64,000 nucleotides of DNA from Oopsacas minuta (taxonomy: Eukaryota; Porifera; Hexactinellida; Lyssacinosida; Leucopsacidae), in contig JAKMXF010000363.1 of assembly GCA_024704765.1 (NCBI GenBank), positions 102,706 through 166,705 on the forward strand, read 5' to 3'. The translations under genes and the position numbers were made by a program. The notes under the pieces were generated by a model. That model did not search any database. It saw only the letters and a list, made by a program, of their open reading frames with translations, and had not been told where the DNA came from. Shown piece by piece: positions 36,481 to 48,265 of the stretch (its first letter is position 1; the number at the start of each line of letters is the position of its first letter).

Positions 36481-39400
36481 CACCCTATTCTAATATTGTG
36501 ATTTCTATAAGATTTTTTGATTTTTTTGTTTCTTTCGGCCAGATAATAATCATGCCTATGTCTGGAAGATCAATAGCCCAATTCCTTTTCTTACATTATT
36601 GCGGACAACTTACTCAGTTCACTAGAATGATGACTAGATATTGTACCTCATCTTCTTTGTTGATTTGAATTTTAATTATACTTAATTTAATTTCTGTATA
36701 TATGCTAATATGTTCTATTTCTATCTACATTCTTTGAGGCCTATTATGAACTCTCTTATCCTGAGTCACGTCGGATTCCTGATAAATGTTTCCTTCGACA
36801 TTCGTAATCAATCTTTTCGCTTATTATTTTGTATATATTTTATCAATTAGATTGTAACACTCTCTTTGGGTTCTTGGTTCACAATAATCTACCCCTTACT
36901 GTACTGTTTTTGTTTTTACTTGATAATTTTGCTCTCCAATTTTTGTTGCTCTTTCCTTTATATTCTACACTTTCTACTATTTCTGTGTTTTTGATTGGAT
37001 GCATGTTGAATGCTCGAGTCCAGGAGAAAGACAATTAAGTGGGTTAAGTTTTTAACATTCATGAGAGTTGTATGCTTCTCTCCAGAATATTTCGCTTCAT
37101 AGTGCGCAATTATATTAGCTAATGGATCTAGTGTTGAAATCACAATTGACTCAACAATTATTGGATCTTGTATTTATTTACTTAAATTACTCTCGCCCTG
37201 GAAGCACTTGTGGATTTGATTGATATTTCATTCAAATCGGAATCAAATCAATTGAAATCGAAATCAAATACTTCCAATTCAAATCTATCCAAATCACATC
37301 CAAATAATATTGAGAGAATTTATTGAGATGCGTACTTAGTTAGATATGATTTAATATAATACTATGTAGATAATACGTGCATAACGTGTAATAATCTAAA
37401 AGACGTATTACACAACAGTAGATATAATAGTATATATTACTGTATTGTACAGATAATTATTCACCGTTAATACGAGCACCAGTCACCAAATTTTCAAAAT
37501 TATTTGACTCAAATATTTAATCAAATCCGAATCAAATTAATAATAATAGTCAATCAAATTCCGGATAAATAAAATCTACAACTCTGTCTGGAAGCCGAAA
37601 ATGTGCATCCTATCTAGGCATTAGACGATCCTCAATTATAGGATCTAGATCCCATCCCGATCATAGATGAAATTATGATCTGCGTTCCCGGTGCCGATCT
37701 TAAATTCTAAAAGGATGTCTGATCCGATCACGATCCAATTTGAGATCCTCTTATAATCTAATTGATCATCCATATTTTTAAATACAGGTGAATATTTTCA
37801 ATGCTATAGCTGGATGTTTTGATTATAAGTTATGAAAAAATAATCTATTTATCTATTCATACATGCGCGGTGTGTCATTTCTAAAAGTGCTACCATGTAT
37901 TATTTTATATTTAAACAGAGTTGGCTAGTTTAACCCCTCCCATGGTTTAAACCGGGGTACACCCCTATTTAGTGGGTTAAACCCTATTTGATGGTCAAAA
38001 CTGGTTATTACACTATGCTAAACCTAATTTAATTGGAAAAACTATCTAAACTGTGTTTGAGACTCTAATTTCGGATTTCCAGACTATAATTTGATTAAAT
38101 GGTAAACACAATAAATGTTCTAAGTCTTCATTAATAAAGATCTGAAATCGTACAATTGATTTCTGCATTCGAATCCTATGTAAAACATTCAGTTCTTGGT
38201 CACTCATGATGAATTTTAGAATCAAAGATGCAGTAATTCATGTATCTGACGGAATTCTGAAGATTCGTGCAACCATGATTTGTTCAGTCAACTCCCAACA
38301 CGACAATTAGTCAACAATTCATAATTGAGATTCATAAATATTTGGATTCTTTAATTCGGCAATATGTCATCCTTTTGATTGATTTGGATGTTTACATTAT
38401 GTATAATGAGTAAAGAACCTGTGATATTTTTTAGATTCCTAATATACACCTCTGTAAAAATTAGTTTTACAAGTGGTTTCCTGATCAATGTAAATTTATT
38501 GGCAAAACAACATCTGGTACAATCTCATTATAAGTTTTCACACTTAAGTATCACAGAGTAAGTGTTTCTCTGAGTGGCGTAGAGAAGTTCATATATGGGG
38601 GATACATTTGGTAGATTTAGAGAAACAATTCACTGGCTGGCTCTTCAACGAGGATTATGTAAAGTAATACTATACAGACAAGGGTTTTTGAAATTATGTG
38701 CAAAATTATAGTCTTCCTTTTTGTTAGGAATGTAATACTTCTACCGTAGTTGGTTATTATCGAGGAATATTGAATATTTGCTGTGTCGTGAGGCAGTCAT
38801 TTGCGGATTTTTTGGGCCGCATTTATTGCGTAGCCACCGTAAAGAGTTCCGGCCGTGCCGTCTTAATTTTCAACCTGAGAGAACTTCACCCTCTCGATAG
38901 ATGGAAATTGCTTCCCATGATCAATATTAATTAATGGTACCTCCTACTGAGAGCTAATTTATTCAACAAATACTGGTTAAATGCATATAACGAAATGTAG
39001 AAATTTTCTGACGTTTGTAGCAAAAATCCTTATTTAGTGCCAAAATTTGGTGAAATTAATTCAAATGATATATGGATAGTATCTTGGTGCCAAAAGCTGG
39101 TAAAACACCGGTATTCCGCCGGCATTTTACCAGTTTTTGAATATTCATTCTCTCAATGGACACAATTGCATTGACAAATTCTCCAAAGACATTTAGAATG
39201 AAATCGGGATAAGGGCGATTTTTCGCAGTAAACGGGCTAATTGGGACTATTTTTTGAATTTGTCTGGAAAATTTCCATAATTGTATTCTTAATTTGTTAG
39301 GATTTTATTCGAAAGTTATTGTTGAAAGCATATTGGAGATTTCGTCTCTGCTATCCTTATTAACCGAATACAGCCTGGAAATTGTATCATTTATGACGTC

Positions 39401-40250
39401 AATAATTTAACCCAAATTTTGAAGTTCTCAAGGATTTCTAAGTAATTCAGTATTAACCTTCAAAACAAAATGGCTACGCAAATTTTTATCACATATTCAA
39501 ATTTGCTTCGTCATTTTGAAGGTTAATATTGAATGACTTCGAAATTCTTGAGAACTTCAAAAATTGGGCTAAATCAAACCCAGTGGATCATGTGGCCCCA
39601 TTTTACGGTATGCAGAATGTTTGCCAAAGGGAGATCTGTCTCTTAGGGTCTTACCATCCTTATCATCTAAACTTTAATTGTATCATCTAAATCACAATGA
39701 ATGTGAATAATCTAATACTCTAATGTTTTAATATTGGTTCAAACATGTTCATTTAATTATTAGCCTTAAACACATAACGGAAGGAAGTGAACACAGACTG
39801 TCTCTATCTTAGTAATATTAGTACGACTCACCAGATATTCAAAGGAATACCAAAACAACTTTTCTCACTTCTTTATTTAACATAAATTTCTTATTAGTGT
39901 TAAAGCCAATACCATCCATTATTTAGGCAGAATTTGTATCCACTCTTTCCCAACATTTTTCAAGATATGTATCGCTACCACATTTACGAAAGCATTACAC
40001 ATACTATGAATTAACGCCAGCTGAAACATATCTCAATATATCCTAAAAATTGCATAATCATGAACGATTTGTGATTATAAGTGATAATATGAAATGTACC
40101 AACTTTCTTCTTTACCCTAATGTCGTTCTTTTCAAAATAAAACCCGTAATTTTGAGTAAATGAGGTTTTGTTGGGGTTCGAATACTCTGCTGAATCCTTT
40201 GCTAAGTTAACACTCGTTACCTAGCCGCATATATTCTTTAGGGAACAATT
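36481..40250. other. Non-coding stretch with hairpins
   Basis: No gene recognised in 3.8 kb. It contains a GAAATCAAAT-rich tract (37,230-37,300), a GATC-rich tract (37,620-37,760) and a GGGTTTAACC-type inverted pair (37,925-38,000). A large hairpin with arms of about 75 bases lies at 39,405-39,482 and 39,500-39,575 (ATTTTGAAGTTCTCAAGG against CTTGAGAACTTCAAAAAT). Confidence 0.5.
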
Positions 40251-40253
40251 AGT

Positions 40254-40947
40254 ACAGTGGATACCGTTAGAAGAACATTCTTGCCAGTAATAATGTAGGT
40301 TATTATAACCATAATTTATTGTACAGTACTCGCAAGCTCACGCTTGCTATCGCTGCACGTCCTTCGAACATATCGTGTTCGAAGAAGTTACCATTCGGGT
40401 GCCTCCTGTGTTCTGCTTTAGTTAGTAATATTTACTATATACTTATTGAACATTTAACGACTCAATATAGACGTTTCACACGCTACAGCCTAAATCTACT
40501 ATATTTTTCGCATGGTCACATGGTGATTCAATTTGCATTTCGCAATTTTTGCTAAATTTTAAGTTTTGAATATTTTTCTTCATTTTAATTAACCTGTGTT
40601 AGAGGCTAGGACCTGATAGGGCAAGATAATCTCAATTGATACACCCTCGAACTGGTTGGCCAAAAAGATCATTTCACACCCTATCTCAAAGATGTGTGAT
40701 AATCTTGAAATTCTGATGAAAGAATTTGCAATGTTTGTAAATTTTCCTCGTCGTTTGGTACCATTGTCGACCTTTTTTGACCACTGGTTCATACCGAATG
40801 ACTGATGAAAGACAGGCATAGATCCAAACTTACATACCTACAGGTATTCAGACAGAGATTGCTCATTTAATAGTATAGATTTATGAGGACTGTTTTCCTC
40901 AAGATTAATCGTATAACTAGAATGTTCTTATTACCGGCATCCACTGT
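40254..40947. mobile_element. TIR-bounded segment (pogo/Tigger-like ends)
   Basis: Left CAGTGGATACCGTTAGAAGA and the complement of right TCTTATTACCGGCATCCACTG are inverted ends next to TA. The interior is 690 bases. The same end sequence forms a 65-base palindrome in introns at 57,735 and 59,783. The interior contains a possible kinase exon (see the next entry), so either two solo elements flank it or the element captured it. Confidence 0.55.
40617..40803 (+). CDS. Candidate kinase N-lobe exon
   Basis: After a possible acceptor (CTGATAG at about 40,616) the + frame reads SNWLAKKIIS, then NLEILMKEFAMFVNF and LVPLSTFFDHWFI. That fits beta-3 with the ATP-binding Lys (AKK), helix C with its Glu (MKEF) and beta-4 of a protein kinase. 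It would belong to the kinase gene that resumes at 41.36 kb. The donor is not clear, a glycine-rich-loop exon was not found, and the segment lies within a TIR-bounded unit, so the call is tentative. Confidence 0.4.
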
Positions 40948-41355
40948 AATTATTTTGTATGTTTATTTTCCTTCTAACATCATTATTATCTCAAAAATAT
41001 ATTTTAGTGATCCATCAGTGCTTTTCCTCCAGGAAGGCAGACATACATACACTACCGGTTATACAAAATCTTCAAATTTCTGCTACCCTGCCCAAGCTCA
41101 ATTTGAAGAAAATTGCAATTTCTCCCATTCTCAAGAAAACACCTCTCGAGATATACCCACCAACATCCAACTTCCAACCTCGACATCAATGTATGTAATC
41201 TAATTTAATGAATTTACTTCGTTTGCTAGATAATGATGACGTAATATTAATGCGATTAGTATGCACTTTTGTGAAATATTTGGTCAGCTTGTTAGGTTTT
41301 AGTCGTCTACATATTCCATCAAATCTTAAACCCATAATCATATATATTGGCTGAG

Positions 41356-44285
41356 CAGTTGTTAATTAATGAGTGGGACATTAGATTGGCAGATTTCGGT
41401 TATTCCAGGTTCTACAAGGAGAATACGGGAGAGTTCGCTAACAGAAATATCGATATGGAATCCTTAGCGGGCACCCCTGTATTTATGGCGCCTGAAGCTC
41501 TGTATTGTGTGATGTATCCTGGAGGATCATATGACCATACGGTAGACATCTGGTCAGTAGGAGCTCTCCTCTACAGGGTACTAGTAGGGAAGTGTGGGTT
41601 CTTTGCTCCTATACAAGATATTCTTAGAATTCTTAAGGCAAAAGGTGCGTTGCTATATAACTATTCAATGGAATTTACTTAATTATTATTGTTAGGAGAT
41701 GCCATTGCATTTACGCGCCATTCCAGGAAGACAACTTATGTTAGAGAGCTTCCCCCTGAAGTAGATGATATTCTAACACCTGTATTCAAGGATAGAATGA
41801 CGTGGTTAATTAAGAGGTGTTTAGTTGTAGAAGCAACTAATAGAATTACGTATGACGCATTCTTCGAGGTTTGTAATTATAATACAGAGCCAATTCTTAG
41901 CGTCTTTATTAGTGGAGAATTCTGCCATAAATTTTCTTGAATAACAATTTTTGTATAAACTTGAATTATAAGGAGATTTGATATTTGTTATATTGGTCTA
42001 ATTAGACTGTTGACGATCTTGTACAGACTAAGATTCGGTTAGTGTCTGTACACTCCGGTCTGGAGAGTAAGATCCCTTACGGAGATGGTCCTCTACTCCT
42101 CTCAGAGCTTAGGATTGTTATACACACAGACTTTAATATCCAATTGGATAATATTGTAATAATAAGAGACACATTACAGGCAGAATCTACAATTACTGAC
42201 CAATCAGACTTAGACGTTAGTTTGTATTATGTAACCATGGATTAGTGAATAAATTTATTTTAATTTTAGCGTTTTGTAAACTTTTCAAAGTCTCAGCAGT
42301 TTGGAAGTTCCGGTAAAGATCCCAAACTATTTCTGCTGGACCAATCAATTCTCTCACAGATGGACCCTCCTCTCCTTCCCCTCCTGGCCTACGAGGAGCT
42401 GACAGAATTCCTTAAATCTCCAGAAAGGATAGAAGAAGTTCGGACGAGAGATAACATAGAATTTATCCCTCAAATATTCTCTAAGCTTGTCAAGGATATA
42501 GACCTAACAGCTGATTCACAGGCGAGTTCAGTAACCAATCAAATATCTGTGTTTATAATTATCTTAGGTGTCAGGACTTAGCGCCTATATTCAGTATGCC
42601 CTGGGGGCGAAGGAGAGACAAAAATATGAGAGTTAAACTGAATGAGGTGTTAAATCCCCTCAGAATGAGGATTACTTATCTGACCAATCAGCTGACTAGC
42701 TACACAGATTCTCTTAATCTTAGTTACGGAGAGGAATGTGTTAGTTTCAGAGAGATGGCAGCAGAACTGGAATCAATTAGGACACATTTGGAGGATTCAA
42801 TGGCAGAAATAGACGCTGATGTTATCAGGAGACACGGAGCTCTAATGTCCGACACGGAGAGAGCTCCGCCTCTCTCCGTCAGAGATATTATCAAGTCAGC
42901 TGATTGTGTTCATTAGTAGCAATGTTCTAACATTCCTATGTTTGTAGACCGTTACTAGGAGAGTGTAGAGCTCTTAAGAGATTACAGGTGGCAGAACAGC
43001 TGGCCAGAGCTAAGACAATCAGAATAAATATTGAGAACAGACACCAAGACATGAGTGTACAAATACATTACAGACTGAATTCCAATTGTCAAGTTCTGTC
43101 ACAGTTTCAGAACTCGAAAATAGCGCTTTTGGCGCTCGAAAAGGAAATGAAGGTCAGTGGTTGCTGGGTTGATAGAATGGAATGTTATTAATCTATTTTT
43201 AGGAAATTCACTCAATTAAAATTAATTCAATTAACGACAAATTACAGTCTATTTTACTGGCGATTATTCAGACACCTAAACTGACCAATCAGAACCCGGG
43301 GAGCACACAGGACAATTCTGACCAATCACGTCGCTTACAACTGAAATTGTCAGAACTTGAAAGAGAAAATAAACAGCTGATCGAATCTAGCACCAAATTA
43401 AAGGTAGAAAACGAACAGCTGATTGGTCAACTAGACAAGGAGAGAGAAGCTAAACCAATCGTACAAAGTGTGATCGATTCTGCAAATTCTAAGGTGTGAA
43501 ATATTCATATTTAATATCCAGCTAAGGATCCTATCGGTCCCGTTTATAGTAATATTCCTGAGATATCATTGATATATGGAACTAATTAATAGGTTTAGTT
43601 CCTATTCAATTGTGTATAGATAGCAGAATGTAGCTCATGGCTTGATTGGCTGAAAGGAACTTTGGGAGTATTGGAACCGCCATTGGAAGATCAGCTGAGT
43701 GAAGAATTTCAAACAGCTGATTGGGAGCCTACTTTAGGCGCCAGTTGTAGAGAACTTTCTAGAAGTGTACAAAGGTAAGACTATTAATTTGATTGGTTGT
43801 TTAAGCTCATAATTTGATTGGTTGTTACAGATATCCCAGCTCTATGCTAGAACAAATGAAGGCAGAGGTTGGTAGGAAATTGACAAATGAGGAGGCGAGG
43901 GATCCCACGAGCGCTCGGTTTAGTGTTGCAGATTTTAAGAAAGGAAGTTTCGTACTTTTCCTACCGACTAAACCGATGGGACCTTATAAGAGCGTTCCTA
44001 AAGCATTCTGTATTGACAATAAACAATATTTCTTACACAAAGATTGCTACGAATATTTTAAACTGAAACCGGAACAATCTCTCGCGACCTGGCTACTCGG
44101 TAAATATTTCTTGTTGTATATTTATTTGTTTACTTTATGATTACATAATTGTAGGACAAGCTACAGAAGAACCAATCAAAGACACAGCTCATCACGTCTG
44201 TCACTACCCGGCGGGCAGAACTGGAACTGAATTCTTCACAATTCGGGCTAACCTTCATTTCTCCCCAGTTGCTAAGCCTAACTGA
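41356..44285 (+). CDS. TBK1/IKKepsilon-like kinase fused to a FIP200 Claw domain
   Basis: Ten exons join in phase: 41356-41644, 41696-41868, 42006-42230, 42270-42530, 42575-42894, 42948-43152, 43203-43493, 43620-43774, 43831-44099 and 44155-44285 (772 residues plus stop; the 5' end is missing). Domains in order: the kinase C-lobe (DFG in IRLADFGYSRF, MESLAGTPVFMAPEAL with a Ser at the TBK1 Ser172 position, VDIWSVGALLY); FFETVDDLVQTKIRLVSV leading into a ubiquitin-like domain as in TBK1 (ending DPKLFLLDQSIL); about 350 residues rich in coiled coil (e.g. LQLKLSELERENKQLIES); and a C-terminal Claw. The Claw has FSVADFKKGSFVLFL, NKQYFLHKDCYEYFKLKPEQ, WLLGQ and GTEFFTIRA, matching the FIP200/RB1CC1 and ATG11 C-terminus. 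TBK1 phosphorylates autophagy receptors and Claw binds their FIR motifs, so both activities would sit in one chain. The exon 5-6 junction is the least certain. Confidence 0.85.
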
Positions 44286-44365
44286 CCAATCAGATTTTGT
44301 ATTTTTTGAATTTTGAATTTATTTGGATTTGAAAGCTTACTGCAATCCTTAGTTTAAAGCTAGTC

Positions 44366-44416
44366 GCTGATTGGTTGAGTATAAATACTGTGTTTCTGAT
44401 TAATTTACATTTTAGA
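44366..44416 (+). promoter_or_regulatory. Candidate compact liprin promoter
   Basis: Within the 131-base gap between two same-strand genes lie GATTGGTT (an inverted CCAAT box, 44,369) and TATAAATA (44,380-44,387). The liprin ATG follows 29 bases later. A TTTTAG immediately before AATG could also be a splice or trans-splice acceptor. Confidence 0.45.
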
Positions 44417-47400
44417 ATGTCAGATTCCAGAAATAAACATTCACCGCCACTTCCCGAACTAAACAGGACCAGATCTCTATCTCCTCCTGCAGTCAAACTG
44501 GAACGCAAGAAACCGGACGCTCTCAATCTCTCTCCGCAGAGAAATGAACCAGCGACACCCTCCCCTGTCCTCACCCCCATCGGCCCTGGGACAGATGAAT
44601 TGGACACAATTTGGGAGCCCTCAAACACTCTAACCCTCTCCCTCTCTCCTGAGCACGATATGACAGCTCTAAGTCCTCAACATTTAGAGCAGGTAAGTGC
44701 ATAACAACCAAATTACACTCAGAAATGTGATACTATTTAATTTCTGCTTAACTTACAACATGTTATGTGATATCTAGCATGAGTAGGAGTGTGTTCTGAG
44801 GAATGAATTTGATTGGTAGATTAGATAATATCTCATATATGGCGCCTATTTTATATTTGGCTACTAAAGTTCTGATTTGTAAGCAAAGACGGAAATTGAT
44901 TGGTTTAGCTTACAGGTAATTATTTAATAATTCTGACCACTAACTTAGATGTAATCTGATTGGCTATTCAATCAATGGTTTCTGCTTTGTGAATTAATTA
45001 GATTAGAAGTCTAAGATTTCCTTACAAATTAACCTATCAAATTAGTGATATTTGTACAAGCAAGGGTCATTATGCGAGAATATTTATATAATTAGATTAT
45101 TTATTGGTTGTTATCCATGGTTCTATTTATAGATTCTAGAGAAGTTATTAGATCAGAAAGAGAGATTACAAGAACAGCTGAGTGTGCAGGGAGATCAGGC
45201 GCGCTATCTACAGCAAGATCTGAGCAGCTGTACGCGGGAGCGTGATGTGTTGATAGCACAACTTAGTCAGCTGACTCCAGAGCTCTCTAACTCACAGCTG
45301 GAGGACTTGGATGGTTTTAGAACTTGTCCCGAATCCGATCTGTTAGGGATTGAGCCGAGGGCTCGCAAGTTCTGGGACAAATTCCTGAGACTGCGGGGGG
45401 AACTTGAAGGACAGAGGGACATAGTAGGAGAGAGGGACGGGGAGGTTAGGGATCTCCTCAGTGAGAGGAGTAACACTCGGATCCTATTGGAACATTTGGA
45501 GAGACTGGTAGCACGACATGAGAGATCTCTCAGGTCTACAGTAGTTAAGAGGCACACCGCTCAAAATGGAGTAGCATCAGAGGTTTGTTATACATTCCTA
45601 TCTCCCTCTAGCGTAGCTAAGATGTAACTATTCCTTTAAGGTTGAAGTATTAAAGGCCTTGAAATGTCTGTTCGATCATCACAAAACTTTAGACAGAGTT
45701 AAAGACAAACTTAAGACTCAAGTAGCAAGGAATAAAGACCTGGAGGATCAGCTGACTGATTCTATAGCTCAGAGAGAACTCAATCAGCTGGAGAAGTACC
45801 AGAACTATGACGGATTGAGTCAGCTGATTGAGCGGGAGAGGGAGATAGAGGCGTTAAAATTTGAGCTAGATGAGAATAGATTAATTAATGAATCACAGAA
45901 TGAGCAGAGTACACAGGAATTGGAGGAAGCTAGGTAGCCAATCAGATTATACATATCTGCAGAATAATTGAATTTGCATAGAAATTACAAATTCAGGAAT
46001 ATTGCTAGGAACGCTAAGAATGTATTTGATGCATATTTAATATAATATTGGTTGCTAGGGAGATGTACAGCCTGGAGAAAATAAGGTGTGAAGAAGCTAA
46101 CAAAAAGTTAAAAGATCTATACTCACTTCTGACCAGCAAGGAGAGGAATATAAATAAATTGGAGAAACAGGTGATTAAGTGTGAAAAAGACTTAGCAGAA
46201 TTGACACAAGAAGCTAACAGAAGATGTCTGGAACTACAGCGTAAACTGGAACTGATACCTCTTCAGATGTTTGAGCCTAATACTGAGCTGATTGAACCAG
46301 TTAATCAGCTACTAATTGAGTCTAATAATCTATTGACAGAACCCAATAATCTGCTGTTAGATCCTAACAATCAGCTGATTACAGAGAGGAATACCTTGAG
46401 GGAGAGGTTACAAGAAATGGAGGTACAAATGTCAGAGCAGAGAGAAGAACTAGAGAACAAATCAAGTAGTGAAAGACTGATGCAACTCAGATTACAGCAG
46501 ACAGTTGAGAAGTTGTCCCGAGTACAGAGAGACAAAATGGACCTAGAACAGCTGTTACATGAGAACGTATCAATACCCAATCAGAAGAGAGGGTCTAGAC
46601 GTATAAAGAAATCCAACAGACAATCTATACACAATATAATTACAGAAATTAACAGAATGTCAGATGGTAACGGAGATCAGTTGCATCCCTGGTCACAGAA
46701 ACGGCTCATGGATCCTCCCAGACACTCTGAGAGACAGAGACGTAATAGTCCTGACTTAACACCTTATTCCAGCAGGAAGAGCTCTCCCATCGATGAGAAT
46801 AAAGTATCCCCGACAGAGTCTGAGACAGGTGTTAGCGGACTAGGTGCCCCTCTCCGAGAGAGTCATTCTTCACTCTCCGATATAGAAACCGCTACCACAA
46901 TATCTGATACCTCACACATAATAGTGGATGAGTCCCTCCCTGGGAGGACAGAATTGGACCCAGGAGCTCCCAAGCTCTACATGTCCCGCTCCCGAAAGAA
47001 ATCACTCAAGAGGAAGTCCTCTATCCGACGAATCGTCAGTTCCTTTAAAGGAACTAAATCCCCGGGTACAAAAGAGACCCCCTCTTCTCTAGGGGAGTGT
47101 GAGGCCCCGGAAGGGAGACTAGCTAGACTACAGGCCTCAATCTCATTGCTGGAAAGAGAGAACACACAATTCCTGTTATGGTCTCCAGAGGCTCTTCAGG
47201 GGTGGGTAGAGGTGGAGCTAGGTCTACCCGAGTCAGTGGGAGATGCAGTCAGATGGCAATGCAAAACAGTTCCTATGCTCCTGTCAATGGGAGAGAGGGA
47301 CTACGAACAAGAACTGGGAATTCTACAGCCTCTCTTGAGACTCAAACTCATGAAAGCTGTCCAAGAGAGGGTAGCTCACTCTAAGGCTAGTACCCCCTGT

Positions 47401-48194
47401 CTCTTCTCCCCCTACAGAGCTGTTAACCACGAATGGATAGCTTCTCATTGGCTGCCTTCTCTAGGTCTAACTCAGTACAGCAATAATTTCAGGTTTGTTA
47501 TTATTTACTTGTTAGTTAACACGTGTATTTGTTGTTATTTACTATTCTTATTATTAATAGACAATGCTGCGTAGACGGTAGGGTGCTAGAACATTTGTCT
47601 AAGAAGGAACTAAGGACCAGCTTAGGAATGGTTGAGAGTTCCCATAGGAATAGTCTCCAGTACGGAATATTTGCTCTCAAATCTCTCAACTATGACAGGA
47701 ATATTCTAGAAGACAAGCAGAGACAATCAGTCACTGACAGGACAGATCTACCCTTCTGGTCCAACAGACAGATATCATTATGGTTACATTCCATTGGTCT
47801 GGGTGGTTACACGGGTAACATAGAGTCCTCAGGTCTCCACGGAGCTGTCCTATATTTTGATAACTCATATGATTATCATGAGATAGCTATTACTCTACAA
47901 ATTCCTCAGAATGATTCGGTTGCTAGGAAACTACTTAAGGTATCAGTTTCCGATTTAATGTCTCAACAAAAATCTTCCAATTCTGACAAAAAAACTAAGA
48001 GGAAGAGCTTTGTTCTATTCAGGCGGAAGAGTGACGCAGTGAGTCCAAGAATGTCTCCAGAGCCTGAGAGTCAGGACACCGTTACTCCCATGCCCTCTAG
48101 CCCTACTAGGGGACTGGTACCCACTCTCCTAGGACTACACAGCTGTTCGGAAGATGAGGACGATAAGACTAACCCAGTCAAATTTTATTGCTAG
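44417..48194 (+). CDS. PPFIA: Liprin-alpha
   Basis: Liprin-alpha is a cytoplasmic scaffold that binds LAR-type receptor phosphatases and organises presynaptic or adhesion sites. Five exons fit: 44417-44692, 45133-45582, 45641-45933, 46059-47492 and 47561-48194, giving about 1,028 residues (vertebrate liprins have about 1,200). An N-terminal disordered stretch (MSDSRNKHSPPLPEL) precedes the family's coiled-coil core: NTRILLEHLERLVARHERSL, TVVKRH, then VEVLKALKCLFDHHKTLD. A long coiled coil and a Ser-rich linker follow. Three SAM domains close the protein: WSPEALQGWVEVELGLPE (from about 47,185), NHEWIASHWLPSLGLTQY with LNYDR, and FWSNRQISLWLHSIGLGGY. It ends NPVKFYC, resembling the PDZ-binding VRTYSC of vertebrate liprins. 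AATAAA lies at 48,201. Confidence 0.95.
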
Positions 48195-48200
48195 CTTTTA

Positions 48201-48206
48201 AATAAA
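48201..48206 (+). terminator. Liprin poly(A) signal
   Basis: AATAAA starts seven bases after the liprin stop codon, in the 71-base gap before the convergent small gene. Confidence 0.6.
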
Positions 48207-48265
48207 TAATTAAAGTGATTTATTGATTAATAATTTGATTAATAATTTGGTAAATAAACACAAAT

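Noticed and set aside
41008-41190. TSRDIPTNIQL as an HRDxKPxN catalytic loop
   Set aside because: The resemblance is in a frame that does not join the DFG exon; the frame that does join lacks HRD.
41356-42230. Kinase assigned to the ULK (ATG1) family
   Set aside because: APIQDILRILK recalls ULK, but the SLAGT activation loop, the FFE-x-DDLVQTKIRLVSV junction and the following ubiquitin-like domain fit TBK1/IKKepsilon better. It should still be tested by a tree.
45997-46021. A 25-base micro-exon in the liprin gene
   Set aside because: Its borders look usable, but its phase does not fit the next exon, whereas joining 45,933 directly to 46,059 keeps the frame.
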